A stretch of DNA of 52,760 nt from Oscillospiraceae bacterium (lineage in GTDB: Bacteria > Bacillota_A > Clostridia > Oscillospirales > Oscillospiraceae): NCBI GenBank assembly GCA_017516785.1, contig JAFXAV010000017.1, positions 1 to 52,760 on the forward strand. Direction: 5' to 3'. Numbering within the stretch: the first letter of the stretch is position 1; each line of letters starts with the position of its first letter. Position numbers and translations under genes: made by a program. Below the pieces are notes generated by a model. It made no database searches, was not told the DNA's origin, and saw nothing but the letters and a program-made list of their open reading frames with translations. Of this stretch, positions 25,438-33,867 are shown piece by piece.

Positions 25438-25499
25438 GTAAATCTTAAAGATTTACGCCTTGACTTATTTGTTACAATGTGTTACAATTCCATTACAAT
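25438..25499 (+). promoter_or_regulatory. Promoter with palindrome and TTACAAT repeats
   Basis: A perfect nine-base inverted repeat (GTAAATCTT-A-AAGATTTAC, 25438-25456) ends three bases before the -35 TTGACT (25460-25465). After a 17-base spacer comes the -10 TACAAT (25483-25488). TTACAAT occurs three times (25472, 25482, 25493), one of them containing the -10. The palindrome is a candidate operator (inference). Confidence 0.7.
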
Positions 25500-25516
25500 T
25501 TTTTGGAGGTTTCCCC

Positions 25517-25807
25517 ATGGCTGAAGAAAATGCTGTTCTGATGTACAAAGGTCGTCCTCTCATGCGGAAGGATAACCTCATTTATTATGGTTCCATGGCT
25601 GACTCCCACATCGTGATGCTGCAGATCCTCGAGACCAAGAAGGTCAATGGTATCGACGTTGCATCCCGTGTTTCCGTTCAGCTTCAGCTCACCGATCCCG
25701 CCGCCAGAAGCCGGGACCGGATTGTTAAGAAGAGCGAAAAAGACGGCCTCTACACCGCTTTGGATTTTGGCTGCGTGTGGCTGGAAAGAGCTCTGGCAGG
25801 TAAGTAA
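25517..25807 (+). CDS. Conserved-looking small protein, function unknown
   Basis: This 96-residue soluble protein starts MAEENAVLMYKGRPLMRK, has no signal peptide or membrane segment, and contains a beta-rich core (HIVMLQILETKKV, RVSVQLQLTDP). I do not recognise the family. The ATG at 25517 is supported by TTGGAGG; the longer frame starting at 25460 runs through the promoter and is not used. It precedes a secreted NlpC/P60 protein by 31 bases and could be co-transcribed with it. Confidence 0.75.
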   Translation: MAEENAVLMYKGRPLMRKDNLIYYGSMADSHIVMLQILETKKVNGIDVASRVSVQLQLTDPAARSRDRIVKKSEKDGLYTALDFGCVWLERALAGK

Positions 25808-25838
25808 GTTTTTTAGTTCGTAAGACGGAGGGTATCGT

Positions 25839-26855
25839 ATGAAAATTCGAAATCGTGTTCTTAGTTTATTCCTGGCGATGGTGCTGCTGATCAGTGTCTT
25901 CCCTGTGAATGCATTCGCCAAGGGCGATATTATCAAGGGTATGGCATGGGTCAACGGCAATGGTCTGCGGCTGCGTGCATCCGCAAGCACCAGTTCCAAG
26001 GTTCTGGATTCTGCCAGCAAGGGTGAAGTGGTTGTGGTCATCAGCAAGCATGGCGACTGGTATAAGGTCAACTATGACATGCAGATCGGCTACATGCACG
26101 GCGATTACCTGAAGGTCAAGACCAAGGAAAACGTTGAGCTGGGCTACGGCAAGGTCAACGGCAACAAGGTCAATATGCGCTCCGGCGCCGGCACTTCCTA
26201 TTCTTCCGTAGGCAAGAGCTACAAGGGTGACACCGCCTACATTCTGGGTGTCAACAACGGCTGGTACAAGGTCATTTACGGCGAAAAGATTTGCTACATT
26301 CGCAGCGATTACCTGGATCTGACCGAAGCTCCCTATGAGAACAAGTCCTCTTCCAAGGATCCTCTGTTCTTTAAGAAGGGCGAGTCCACCGGCGTTACTC
26401 CCAGCGCAGCTGCCCTGAAGGGTGAGACCGGCGGATCCAATAACTCCGGCAATACCTCTTCCGGTTCTTCTGAGTCCGGTTCCGTCACCGGCCAGAAGAT
26501 CGTTGACACCGCAAAGAAGTATCTGGGTACCCCCTATGTCTGGGGCGGTGAGGATCCCAGTGGCTTTGACTGCTCCGGTTTTGTTTACTACATCTACAAT
26601 TCCCTGGGCATCAAGATCAGCCGTACCCAGGACACCATGTACAAGAAGGGCACTCCTGTGGACAAGTCCGACCTGAAGCCCGGCGACATCGTGTTCTTCC
26701 AGGGTACATATAAGGAAGGCATCTCCCACTGCGGTATTTACGTGGGCGACGGTGAATTCATTCATTCTTCCACCAGCGGCGACTGTGTCCGCTACTCCGA
26801 TTTGTACTCTGATTACTATACTGAGCATTGGTTCGGCGCCTGCCGCTATGTCTAA
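25839..26855 (+). CDS. Secreted SH3b-SH3b-NlpC/P60 peptidoglycan endopeptidase
   Basis: This 338-residue protein has a signal peptide (about 1-28, ending VNAFA), two bacterial SH3 domains (about 33-93 and 102-161), a Gly/Ser/Asn-rich linker and an NlpC/P60 domain (about 218-338). The catalytic Cys245 is in GFDCSGF and His297 in GISHCGIYVG, with His309 as a likely third residue. It should cleave cell-wall peptides outside the membrane. A ribosome site (ACGGAGGG) precedes the ATG. Confidence 0.93.
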   Translation: MKIRNRVLSLFLAMVLLISVFPVNAFAKGDIIKGMAWVNGNGLRLRASASTSSKVLDSASKGEVVVVISKHGDWYKVNYDMQIGYMHGDYLKVKTKENVELGYGKVNGNKVNMRSGAGTSYSSVGKSYKGDTAYILGVNNGWYKVIYGEKICYIRSDYLDLTEAPYENKSSSKDPLFFKKGESTGVTPSAAALKGETGGSNNSGNTSSGSSESGSVTGQKIVDTAKKYLGTPYVWGGEDPSGFDCSGFVYYIYNSLGIKISRTQDTMYKKGTPVDKSDLKPGDIVFFQGTYKEGISHCGIYVGDGEFIHSSTSGDCVRYSDLYSDYYTEHWFGACRYV

Positions 26856-26866
26856 CTGAAAAAAGT

Positions 26867-26898
26867 AAAGCCGACACCTTCGGGTGTCGGCTTTTTTT
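26867..26898. terminator. Terminator between the NlpC/P60 gene and ogt
   Basis: AAAGCCGACACC-TTCG-GGTGTCGGCTTT followed by T residues; overlaps the end of the convergent ogt gene. Confidence 0.92.
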
Positions 26899-27343
26899 AT
26901 CTGTTTTCCAGTTCCAGAAGAAAATGCTTCATGTCCAGACCGCCCTCGTAGCCGGTCAGCTTTCCGGTGCTTCCCACCACACGGTGGCAGGGAATGACGA
27001 TCCAGATGGGATTGCGGTTACATGCCATGCCCACGGCGCGGCTGGCTTTGGGTTTTCCGATTGCGGCGGCAATCTGACCGTAGCTTCTGGTTTCCCCGTA
27101 GGGAATCTCTCTCAGGGCTTCCCAGACAGCCATCTGAAAGGGCGTTCCCGCAGGGGCGAGGGGAAGATCAAATTCTCTGCGGATCCCCTTAAAATACTCC
27201 TCCAACTGCCCGGCAGCCCGGTCAGAGAGGGGAGCGGGCATGTGGTCGTTGCCCATCTTATCTACATGGCGAATAGATCGGACGGCATCATCGTATCCGA
27301 TCTGAATGGGCCCGAAGGGACTGTCATAATAGGCGTAGTTCAT
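26897..27343 (-). CDS. ogt: Methylated-DNA-[protein]-cysteine methyltransferase
   Basis: This 148-residue DNA repair protein removes methyl groups from O6-methylguanine. The active-site motif IPCHRVVGS carries Cys119, and the DNA-binding GTPFQMAVWEALREIPYGE and SRAVGMA segments are present. I start it at 27343 (MNYAYYDSPFGP) because AGAGG lies just upstream; the longer frame to 27433 runs back across the hairpin at 27361-27388 into rluA. Confidence 0.93.
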   Translation of the reverse strand: MNYAYYDSPFGPIQIGYDDAVRSIRHVDKMGNDHMPAPLSDRAAGQLEEYFKGIRREFDLPLAPAGTPFQMAVWEALREIPYGETRSYGQIAAAIGKPKASRAVGMACNRNPIWIVIPCHRVVGSTGKLTGYEGGLDMKHFLLELENR

Positions 27344-27360
27344 AACATAACCTCTGAAAT

Positions 27361-27388
27361 TGGCCGCTTCCAAAATCGGAAGCGGCCA
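27361..27388. other. Hairpin between rluA and ogt
   Basis: TGGCCGCTTCC/GGAAGCGGCCA with a six-base loop. The T run is on the plus side only, so it is a poor minus-strand terminator and may instead be an RNA processing or stability element. Confidence 0.55.
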
Positions 27389-27392
27389 GTTT

Positions 27393-28358
27393 TTAGATTT
27401 TGGTGCCGGGGAAATACTCTTCCACAAAGTCAACCTTATCTACCTGGAAGCTCTTGCCATTGAGGTATTCGAGGCTTCCTGCATCGGTGGTGAAGTCAAA
27501 GGTCAGCTTGTAGGAATAGAGTGCCTGATAGTTCCGGTCAAAGCGCTTGTCCAGCTTGCCGTACTTGCCGTCGCCCAGCAGAGGATGACCTGCATGGGCA
27601 AACTGGGCGCGGATCTGATGGGTCCGGCCGGTGATCAATTCACATTCCACCAGGGTCAGTCCCCGGGCGGAAGTGATAGTTTTGTAGTTGGTCTGACAGG
27701 TCTTGGAGCCTGCCTGGGGGGTATCAGTGACGAAAACCCGGTTTTTCTTGGCGTCCTTGAAAAGGTAACCCTTCAGACTGCCGTCCTTAGGTCTGGGAGT
27801 GCCTTCCACAATGGCCAGATACCGCTTGTCCATCTCCCGGTCCTTGATCTTCTGATTCAAAACCCGCAGGGCTTCAGCGGTTTTGGCTGCGATGACAATG
27901 CCGCCGGTGTTCCGGTCAATGCGGTTGCACAGGGCAGGGGTGAAGGAATTTTCCTCCCGGGGCCGCCATTCCCGCTTCTGATAGAGATAGGACTGAATAT
28001 GGTCAATGAGGGTACGACCGTACTCTGCGCCGTCATGAGGGTGGACGGCAAGACCGGGCCGCTTGTCCACCAGCAGAACATGTTCATCTTCGTAGACAAT
28101 GTTCAGCTTGGGAGTGGCGACAGTCAGATAGGCGTTGTCCTCTCTGGGTTTGTCGAAAAATTCGTCGTTGATGTAAAGCTGCAGCACGTCGCCAGCCTTC
28201 AGGCGGGTGTCCCGTTCGATGCGGGCACCGTTGCACTTGATCCGCTTGATGCGAATGTACTTCTGGGCCAGGGAAGCGGGCAGCAGGGGAACAGCCTTGG
28301 CCAGGAAGCGGTCCAGGCGCTGTCCGGCATCATTTTGTGTGATGGTAAATTCTTTCAT
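27393..28358 (-). CDS. RluA-family 23S rRNA pseudouridine synthase
   Basis: This 321-residue protein has an N-terminal S4-like RNA-binding domain (QNDAGQRLDRFLAKAVPLLP, about 1-75) and a catalytic domain with the Asp-containing motif NRIDRNTGGIV (about 140-150) and GRTHQIRAQFAHAGHPLLGD. It modifies uridines in rRNA; whether it is RluC or RluD type cannot be told. The start overlaps the hprK stop by one base (TGATG), so translation is coupled. Confidence 0.93.
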   Translation of the reverse strand: MKEFTITQNDAGQRLDRFLAKAVPLLPASLAQKYIRIKRIKCNGARIERDTRLKAGDVLQLYINDEFFDKPREDNAYLTVATPKLNIVYEDEHVLLVDKRPGLAVHPHDGAEYGRTLIDHIQSYLYQKREWRPREENSFTPALCNRIDRNTGGIVIAAKTAEALRVLNQKIKDREMDKRYLAIVEGTPRPKDGSLKGYLFKDAKKNRVFVTDTPQAGSKTCQTNYKTITSARGLTLVECELITGRTHQIRAQFAHAGHPLLGDGKYGKLDKRFDRNYQALYSYKLTFDFTTDAGSLEYLNGKSFQVDKVDFVEEYFPGTKI

Positions 28359-29302
28359 CAGCCTTTGCTCATGGCCTCCTCGAAATGGCGGTTGATCTGC
28401 TCGGTGAATTCCAGAGCAGGATTGTAACCCATCTTCCGCTGGCGGTTGTTCATGGCGGCGACCTCCAGGATCACGGCCAGATTTCTGCCGGGGGTGACAG
28501 GAATGGTGTTCATGGGAATCTTGACGCCCAGAATCTCGGTGTACTGATCCTCCAGACCCAGACGGTCATAGACTTCCTGGGTGTTCCAGGGGACGATGTT
28601 CACCACCAGGTTGATCTGGTTGTCATTCTTGACGGCGCCCATACCGAAAAGCTTTGCAACGTTGACAATACCGATGCCCCGAAGTTCCACATAGTTGCGG
28701 ATCAGTTCCGGCGCAGTGCCGATGAGGGCACTGCTGGAAATCTTCTTGATCTCCACGGCATCGTCCGCGATGAGGCGGTGACCGCGCTTCAGAAGCTCCA
28801 CAGCGGTTTCACTCTTACCGATGCCGCTTTCGCCCACCAACAGAACGCCCTCGCCGTAAATCTCCATCAGAACGCCGTGACGGGTAATCCGGGGGGCCAG
28901 CTGGCCGGTGAGGTAGTTGTTGATCATGGAAATCAGGGCACCGGTGGTATCCTGAGAGCGAAGCAGGGTGACATTGTGCTTCTTGGCCATTTCCACGCAG
29001 GCTTGATCCGGCTGGATATTCCGGGAGATGATCAGGGCGGGGAACTTGTAAGAGAACAGCCGGGCAAAGATGGCGGTGCGGTCGTTGGGGGTCAGCTTGG
29101 AGACATAGCTCATTTCCGCATTGCCAAGAATCTGAAGCCGCATAGGTTCATAATGGTCAAAATATCCCGCCAGCTGCAGGCCGGGACGGGCAACATCTGC
29201 AACGGTCAGACGGATGTTTTCATAGTCTGTGGCAGGATAAACCACCTGTAGATCGAATTCCTTGACGATGGTTGTCAGAGGAACGCTGTAAGTATCGATC
29301 AA
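28358..29302 (-). CDS. hprK: HPr kinase/phosphorylase
   Basis: This roughly 314-residue enzyme phosphorylates HPr at Ser46 and reverses it, controlling catabolite repression through CcpA. It has an N-terminal domain, Walker A GESGIGKSE (about 152-160) and the signature VELRGIGIVNV (about 200). I place the start at a TTG (29302) with AAAGAGG eight bases upstream. The ATG at 29362 coincides with the -35 element of a consensus promoter, so it cannot be translated from that transcript. The resulting length matches the usual 310 residues. Confidence 0.93.
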   Translation of the reverse strand: MIDTYSVPLTTIVKEFDLQVVYPATDYENIRLTVADVARPGLQLAGYFDHYEPMRLQILGNAEMSYVSKLTPNDRTAIFARLFSYKFPALIISRNIQPDQACVEMAKKHNVTLLRSQDTTGALISMINNYLTGQLAPRITRHGVLMEIYGEGVLLVGESGIGKSETAVELLKRGHRLIADDAVEIKKISSSALIGTAPELIRNYVELRGIGIVNVAKLFGMGAVKNDNQINLVVNIVPWNTQEVYDRLGLEDQYTEILGVKIPMNTIPVTPGRNLAVILEVAAMNNRQRKMGYNPALEFTEQINRHFEEAMSKG

Positions 29303-29333
29303 AAGGAACACCTCTTTCGCAGGTCTTTTTGCT

Positions 29334-29362
29334 ATTATATCGGTCACCAGAAAGAATATCAA
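29334..29362 (-). promoter_or_regulatory. Promoter of hprK-rluA
   Basis: TTGATA (29357-29362), 17-base spacer, TATAAT (29334-29339). Confidence 0.85.
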
Positions 29363-29401
29363 GACATTTTGAAAAAAACTAAAATTTTTGTAAAAAAGTG
29401 C

Positions 29402-29430
29402 TTGCTTTTTTTGAGGAAGTCTGATATTAT
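29402..29430 (+). promoter_or_regulatory. Promoter of rpmB
   Basis: TTGCTT (29402-29407), 17-base spacer, TATTAT (29425-29430). Confidence 0.75.
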
Positions 29431-29493
29431 ATCCAAGTGCCTGTGACCAGGCAAAAATTGATGAGTAATTATTCAGATAGGAGGTGCAATGAA

Positions 29494-29682
29494 ATGGCTA
29501 AGTGTGATTTTTGCGGTAAGGGCGTGACCTTCGGCATCAAGGTTTCCCATTCCCACAGACGTTCCAACCGTGCATGGAAGCCCAACGTCAAGCGCGTCAA
29601 GGCTGTCGTTAACGGTACTCCCTGCCATGTGTACGCTTGTACCAGATGCCTCCGTTCCAACAAGGTTGAGCGCGCTATCTGA
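29494..29682 (+). CDS. rpmB: 50S ribosomal protein L28
   Basis: This 62-residue L28 begins MAKCDFCGKGVTFG and carries two CxxC pairs (CDFC and CTRC), the zinc-binding version. RRSNRAWKPN is a family signature. The ATG at 29494 follows a GGAGG site; the longer upstream frame is not used. Confidence 0.97.
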   Translation: MAKCDFCGKGVTFGIKVSHSHRRSNRAWKPNVKRVKAVVNGTPCHVYACTRCLRSNKVERAI

Positions 29683-29703
29683 TTCAAGATACCCAACAGA
29701 AAT

Positions 29704-29732
29704 AGACAGATCAAATGATCTGTCTTTTTTTG
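29704..29732 (+). terminator. Terminator of rpmB
   Basis: AGACAGATCA/TGATCTGTCT followed by seven or more T. Confidence 0.88.
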
Positions 29733-29750
29733 TTTTAAAGAGCAAATCAA

Positions 29751-29786
29751 AAATCCCCGAACGTTTTTGCGTTCGGGGATTTTTTT
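29751..29786. terminator. Bidirectional terminator between rpmB and gpsA
   Basis: AAATCCCCGAACG/CGTTCGGGGATTT with A and T runs on both sides; serves the convergent gpsA operon. Confidence 0.92.
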
Positions 29787-29789
29787 AAC

Positions 29790-30788
29790 TTAATGCCAGC
29801 CGGCATCTTCGCTTTCAGGCTTGCGGCTGCGGGTCAGCAGCGCACGGACTGCTTCCTCGGCAGGAAGATCCCGGTAGAGCACATGGTAGGCGGCACGGAT
29901 GATGGGCATATCCACACCCATTTTCTGGCACAGTTCCCATGCGCCCTTGGCGGCGTAATAGCCTTCCACCACAGCACCCACTTCCTTCATGGCCTCCTGG
30001 GCAGATTTGCCCTGGCCGATGAGGATGCCTGCCCGGCGGTTGCGGGAGTGCATGGAGGTACAGGTGACAATCAGGTCGCCTACTCCGGTGAGGCCTGCAA
30101 AGCTGTCCTTGCTGGCGCCCATGGAAACGCCCAGACGGGCGATTTCTGTCAGACCGCGGGTCATCAGAGCAGCCTTGGAATTGTCGCCGAAGCCCAGACC
30201 ATCACTGATGCCGGCGCACAGGGCGATGATGTTTTTCAGAGCGCCGCCCAGTTCCGCTCCAATCACATCGGAACTGGTATAGACGCGGAAAGTCTCGGAC
30301 ATAAAAGCGTCCTGGACGAACTCAGCCTTTTCCCTGTCGGGACAGGCGGAGACACAGCCGGTGGGAATGCCGATGGCAACTTCCTCTGCATGGCTGGGGC
30401 CGGTGAGTGCCACAGTGGTACGGTGGGTTTCTTCCTCCACAACCTGGCTCATGCGAAGCAGGGTACCGTCTTCCAGACCCTTGGTGACGGAAACCATCAC
30501 CGCGTCTTCGTCAAGATAAGGTGCGATGCCACGGCAGACAGAGCGGATGGGGAAGGAGGGACAGGCTACCACAACCAGCTTGCAGCCTGCCACGCAGGAA
30601 TAGTCGCCGCTGATCAACAGACCTTCCGGAAGCTCTGCAACAGGAAGGCGAGGATTGCGGCGGGTGGTGCGCATTTCCTCAATCAAATCCGTTTCGAAGG
30701 TCCACATGGTGACATCGTGACCGTTATGGTGCAGCTGGATCGCCAGGGCAGTACCCCAGGCGCCGCTGCCTACAACAGCTGCTTTCAT
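29790..30788 (-). CDS. gpsA: Glycerol-3-phosphate dehydrogenase [NAD(P)+]
   Basis: This 332-residue enzyme makes sn-glycerol-3-phosphate from dihydroxyacetone phosphate for phospholipid synthesis. It shows the N-terminal dinucleotide motif GSGAWGTALA, VSVTKGLEDG, GPSHAEEVA and the ELGGALKNIIAL segment with the catalytic lysine. It starts directly after the plsY stop (no gap), giving the common der-plsY-gpsA order. Confidence 0.96.
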   Translation of the reverse strand: MKAAVVGSGAWGTALAIQLHHNGHDVTMWTFETDLIEEMRTTRRNPRLPVAELPEGLLISGDYSCVAGCKLVVVACPSFPIRSVCRGIAPYLDEDAVMVSVTKGLEDGTLLRMSQVVEEETHRTTVALTGPSHAEEVAIGIPTGCVSACPDREKAEFVQDAFMSETFRVYTSSDVIGAELGGALKNIIALCAGISDGLGFGDNSKAALMTRGLTEIARLGVSMGASKDSFAGLTGVGDLIVTCTSMHSRNRRAGILIGQGKSAQEAMKEVGAVVEGYYAAKGAWELCQKMGVDMPIIRAAYHVLYRDLPAEEAVRALLTRSRKPESEDAGWH

Positions 30789-31412
30789 TTACTTGCTTCC
30801 TTTCGCGAAGAGGTTGGTTTTCCGCTCCTGGCCCTTCACCAGACGGACAATGTTGCCCCGGTGCATCCAGATGGTCAGCAGGCTCATGAAGATGCCGCCG
30901 ATGAGTGCGGGGATATTATCGTGATGGAAAATCACAAAGCCGACACCGAAGGTTGCGGCTGCCAGCACACTGCCCAGAGAAACAAACTGAGTCAGGGCAT
31001 AGGCGGCGGCGAAGACCACAAAGATCAGTGCGCCGATGCGCCAGTCCACCATCCAGGCGATGAACCAGCCGCTGAGGATGCCCTTGCCGCCCCGGAAACC
31101 CAAGGTAGCAGGGAAATCATGGCCCAGCATCACGGCAACACCGCCCAGAACACGGCCCTCGAAGCCATAGCCGAAGGGTTCCAGGATCAGACCTGCTGCC
31201 AGAGTTGCCAGAACTGCTTTGCCGGCGTCAATCAGGATAACCAGCAGGGCACTGCTGATGCCGTAGTTGCGGATAAAGTTAGTCAGGCCTGCATTGCCGC
31301 TGCCGTGAGTGCGGACGTCTTCCTTGGCAACCAAGGTGGAGATGCAGACAGCGCCGTTCAGATTGCCCAGCATATAGGCAACCAGGACGGAAATGACGAT
31401 TGCAAAGATCAT
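30789..31412 (-). CDS. plsY: Acyl-phosphate:glycerol-3-phosphate acyltransferase
   Basis: This 207-residue membrane enzyme acylates glycerol-3-phosphate using acyl-phosphate, the first step of phospholipid synthesis. Signatures are the GSGNAGLTNFIRNYG loop, LGHDFPATLGFRGGKGI and several membrane segments. It lies between der and gpsA, with a three-base gap from der. Confidence 0.95.
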   Translation of the reverse strand: MIFAIVISVLVAYMLGNLNGAVCISTLVAKEDVRTHGSGNAGLTNFIRNYGISSALLVILIDAGKAVLATLAAGLILEPFGYGFEGRVLGGVAVMLGHDFPATLGFRGGKGILSGWFIAWMVDWRIGALIFVVFAAAYALTQFVSLGSVLAAATFGVGFVIFHHDNIPALIGGIFMSLLTIWMHRGNIVRLVKGQERKTNLFAKGSK

Positions 31413-31415
31413 GCG

Positions 31416-32747
31416 TTAATCCTCCTTGTCGCCCTTCTGGCGAATGGTGATGCGGATGGGAGTACCCTGCAGACCAAAGACTTCACGGATCTGGTTTTCC
31501 AGATATCTCTGATAGGAGAAGTGGAACAGACGTGCGTCATTGCAGAAGATGACAAAGTGAGGAGGCTTGGTGCTGGCCTGAGTCATGTAATAGATCTTCA
31601 GGCGGCGGCCCTTGTCAGAGGGGGGCTGAACACGAGAGGTAGCATCTGCCAGAACGCTGTTCAGAGCGCCGGTGGTGATGCGGCTGGTGTTCTGGGTGTG
31701 GACGGACTGGATGGTCTCGAAAATCCGGTCCACGCGCTGGCCGGTGAGGGCGGAGAGGAACACAACAGGGGCGTAGGTCATGTAAGCCAGGTCACGGCGG
31801 ACATCCAGCTCCTTGTCACGCATGGTGTTTGTCTCCTTGTTCTCAACTGCGTCCCACTTATTGACCACGATGATGGCGGCTTTGCCTGCCTCGTGGACCA
31901 GACCTGCAATCTTGGTGTCCTGCTCGGTGACGCCTTCGTTGGCATCCACCAGAATCAGGCACACGTCGGCCCGCTCAATGGCGCTGATTGTACGCATGTT
32001 GGAGTATTTTTCGATCATGTCGTCGACCTTGCTCTTGCGGCGCATACCGGCGGTATCGATGAAGCAGTACTTGCCGGTTTCGTTTTCAAAGTAAGAGTCG
32101 ATGGCGTCGCGGGTGGTGCCTGCGATGTTGGAGACGATGACGCGCTCCTCGCCCAGGATGCGGTTCAGGAGGCTGGATTTGCCCACGTTGGGCTTACCGA
32201 CGATGGCAACCTTGATGACGTCGTCATCTTCGTCCTCGCCGCTTTCCTCGGGGATGTTTTCCAGGACCCAGTCCAGCATGTCGCCGGTGCCGTGACCGTG
32301 GACAGCGGAGGTCTCGAACAGATCACCGATACCCAGGGAATAGAACTCGAAGACATCGGGATTCACATAGCCGATGGAGTCACACTTGTTGACAGCGAGG
32401 CACACAGGCTTGCGGGATTTGCGCAGCATGGTGGCAACATCCTGGTCAGCGGCGGTAACGCCGGAGCGGACGTCCACAACCATGATGATGGCGTCGGCCA
32501 GTTCGATGCCGATTTCAGCCTGACGGCGCATGAACTTTAGCATGTCGTTTTCGGTACCTGGCTCAATACCGCCGGTATCTACCAGACTGAAGTTCCGGCC
32601 GCACCACTCGCAGTCGCCGTAGATCCGGTCACGGGTAACACCGGGAGTATCTTCGACGATGGAGGTCCGCTGACCGGTGAGTTTATTGAAGAGCATGGAT
32701 TTGCCCACGTTGGGCCGTCCGACGATGGCCACTAATGGTTTTGCCAT
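31416..32747 (-). CDS. der: GTPase Der (EngA)
   Basis: This 443-residue ribosome-assembly GTPase has two G domains in tandem: the first with GRPNVGKS (about 10-17), the second with GKPNVGKSS (about 180), and a C-terminal KH-like domain. The start at 32747 (MAKPLVAIVGRP) has an AAGGAG site; an upstream in-frame start at 32816 lies on the promoter. It is the first gene of der-plsY-gpsA. Confidence 0.96.
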   Translation of the reverse strand: MAKPLVAIVGRPNVGKSMLFNKLTGQRTSIVEDTPGVTRDRIYGDCEWCGRNFSLVDTGGIEPGTENDMLKFMRRQAEIGIELADAIIMVVDVRSGVTAADQDVATMLRKSRKPVCLAVNKCDSIGYVNPDVFEFYSLGIGDLFETSAVHGHGTGDMLDWVLENIPEESGEDEDDDVIKVAIVGKPNVGKSSLLNRILGEERVIVSNIAGTTRDAIDSYFENETGKYCFIDTAGMRRKSKVDDMIEKYSNMRTISAIERADVCLILVDANEGVTEQDTKIAGLVHEAGKAAIIVVNKWDAVENKETNTMRDKELDVRRDLAYMTYAPVVFLSALTGQRVDRIFETIQSVHTQNTSRITTGALNSVLADATSRVQPPSDKGRRLKIYYMTQASTKPPHFVIFCNDARLFHFSYQRYLENQIREVFGLQGTPIRITIRQKGDKED

Positions 32748-32787
32748 GGGATCACTCCTTTCAAAAAGGTAATAGCTTAACTCATAT

Positions 32788-32816
32788 ATTATGGCACAAT
32801 TTCCAAACAAATGCAA
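32788..32816 (-). promoter_or_regulatory. Promoter of der-plsY-gpsA
   Basis: TTGCAT (32811-32816), 17-base spacer, CATAAT (32788-32793). Confidence 0.75.
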
Positions 32817-32876
32817 CGGGAATTATGCGGGATTTACAATTTCTTCATGTTGAAAAATAGTCTATAAACAGAAAAA

Positions 32877-32900
32877 AGAGGAAGACCGAAGCCTTCCTCT
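32877..32900 (-). terminator. Terminator of yceD-rpmF
   Basis: AGAGGAAG/CTTCCTCT arms followed on the minus strand by a U run. Confidence 0.82.
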
Positions 32901-32929
32901 GCTTTTCTGCTTTTTTGCCTTAACTGAAA

Positions 32930-33115
32930 TTACTCAGCCTTGGCAGCCACGACCTGACGACCATTGTAGGTACCGCAAGCCTTGCAAGCTCTGTGGGGCT
33001 GGACGGGTTCACCGCACTTGGGGCAAACGGTCACGCTGGGAGCGGACAGCTTCCAGTTGGAGCCACGGCGCTTATCGCGGCGGGCAGAGGACACTTTACA
33101 CTTAGGGACAGCCAT
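32930..33115 (-). CDS. rpmF: 50S ribosomal protein L32
   Basis: This 61-residue L32 starts [17 protein letters not shown] and has two CxxC pairs (CPKCG and CKACG) for zinc. It follows the YceD gene by 55 bases, the usual order in bacteria. The start at 33115 has a GGAGG site. Confidence 0.97.
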   Translation of the reverse strand: MAVPKCKVSSARRDKRRGSNWKLSAPSVTVCPKCGEPVQPHRACKACGTYNGRQVVAAKAE

Positions 33116-33170
33116 GGTTGACACCTCCTTGGTCAAACTGCTTTTCAAACAGCATTCATAATGATTTTTT

Positions 33171-33671
33171 TTACTTCTCAAGAAGCTGCTTTAAAGCAGC
33201 AAATCGGGGATCGAGCTCCTTCTGGCAATTGCAGGGACCGTCGTTCAGGTTCTTGCCGCATCTGCAGCACAACCCAGCACAGTCCTCCTTGCACAGCAGC
33301 TTGGAATCCAGATTCAGGACGAAAACTGTCCGTACAATATCATCCAGATCGGCGCTGTCTCCCTCCAGAGGGAATACCCATTCATCTTCGTTCTCTTCGT
33401 TGGACAGCTCTTCCACCAGCACCACATCGATGGGGAAGTCGATATCCCGGTCGAAATCAGCGGCGCAGCGGTCGCAGGTGCCGTGGATGCAGGTCTTTAC
33501 AGAACCGGTCATCACCAGAACACCAGCGGTGTTGCGAACCTGTCCTTCGGCGACCACCGGTTCGGAAACCGGATAACTGGTGCCGTAACAAAGATCACTC
33601 AGGTCAACACTGGTGGAGAAAGGTACCGATGCACCGGGGCAGTCGATAATCTTAGAAAGTCCTAGCAGCAT
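33171..33671 (-). CDS. YceD-family protein (DUF177)
   Basis: This 166-residue protein is the usual partner of rpmF and is linked to 23S rRNA processing in other bacteria. It has a CTCDRC-like cysteine pair ([12 protein letters not shown]) and the C-terminal [19 protein letters not shown] and [11 protein letters not shown] family motif. The start at 33671 (MLLGLSKI) is chosen because AAGGGGG lies upstream, and the promoter at 33705-33733 would put the start at 33695 almost at the first transcribed base. Confidence 0.9.
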   Translation of the reverse strand: MLLGLSKIIDCPGASVPFSTSVDLSDLCYGTSYPVSEPVVAEGQVRNTAGVLVMTGSVKTCIHGTCDRCAADFDRDIDFPIDVVLVEELSNEENEDEWVFPLEGDSADLDDIVRTVFVLNLDSKLLCKEDCAGLCCRCGKNLNDGPCNCQKELDPRFAALKQLLEK

Positions 33672-33704
33672 AGTATCCCCCTTCTTCACAGTCATGCTTA
33701 GATA

Positions 33705-33733
33705 TTATACAGTCACAATCTTCATTTGTCAAA
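33705..33733 (-). promoter_or_regulatory. Promoter of yceD-rpmF
   Basis: TTGACA (33728-33733), 17-base spacer, TATAAT (33705-33710): a perfect consensus. Confidence 0.9.
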
Positions 33734-33787
33734 CACTTTTTTTACAAAATCTTTGGTTTTTTCAAGGACTTTGCCACAGCATCTTGT

Positions 33788-33817
33788 GTTCTATTTGAAT
33801 TCCGGGGGACATACCAT
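33788..33817 (+). promoter_or_regulatory. Possible sigma-E promoter of spoIVA
   Basis: CATACCAT (33810-33817) resembles the sigma-E -10 (CATACAAT type), with GTTCTATTT about 14 bases upstream as a possible -35. spoIVA is a sigma-E gene in Bacillus. No housekeeping promoter is obvious here. Confidence 0.4.
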
Positions 33818-33867
33818 CAAGTAACGAGCGCAGGAGCCTTTCTCCTGCCGGATGAGGAGGCTGGCTT

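Noticed and set aside
29793..32540. A 915-codon open frame on the plus strand opposite gpsA, plsY and der
   Set aside because: It is antisense to three certain genes, has no ribosome site or recognisable domain, and arises from the strong third-position GC bias of those genes.
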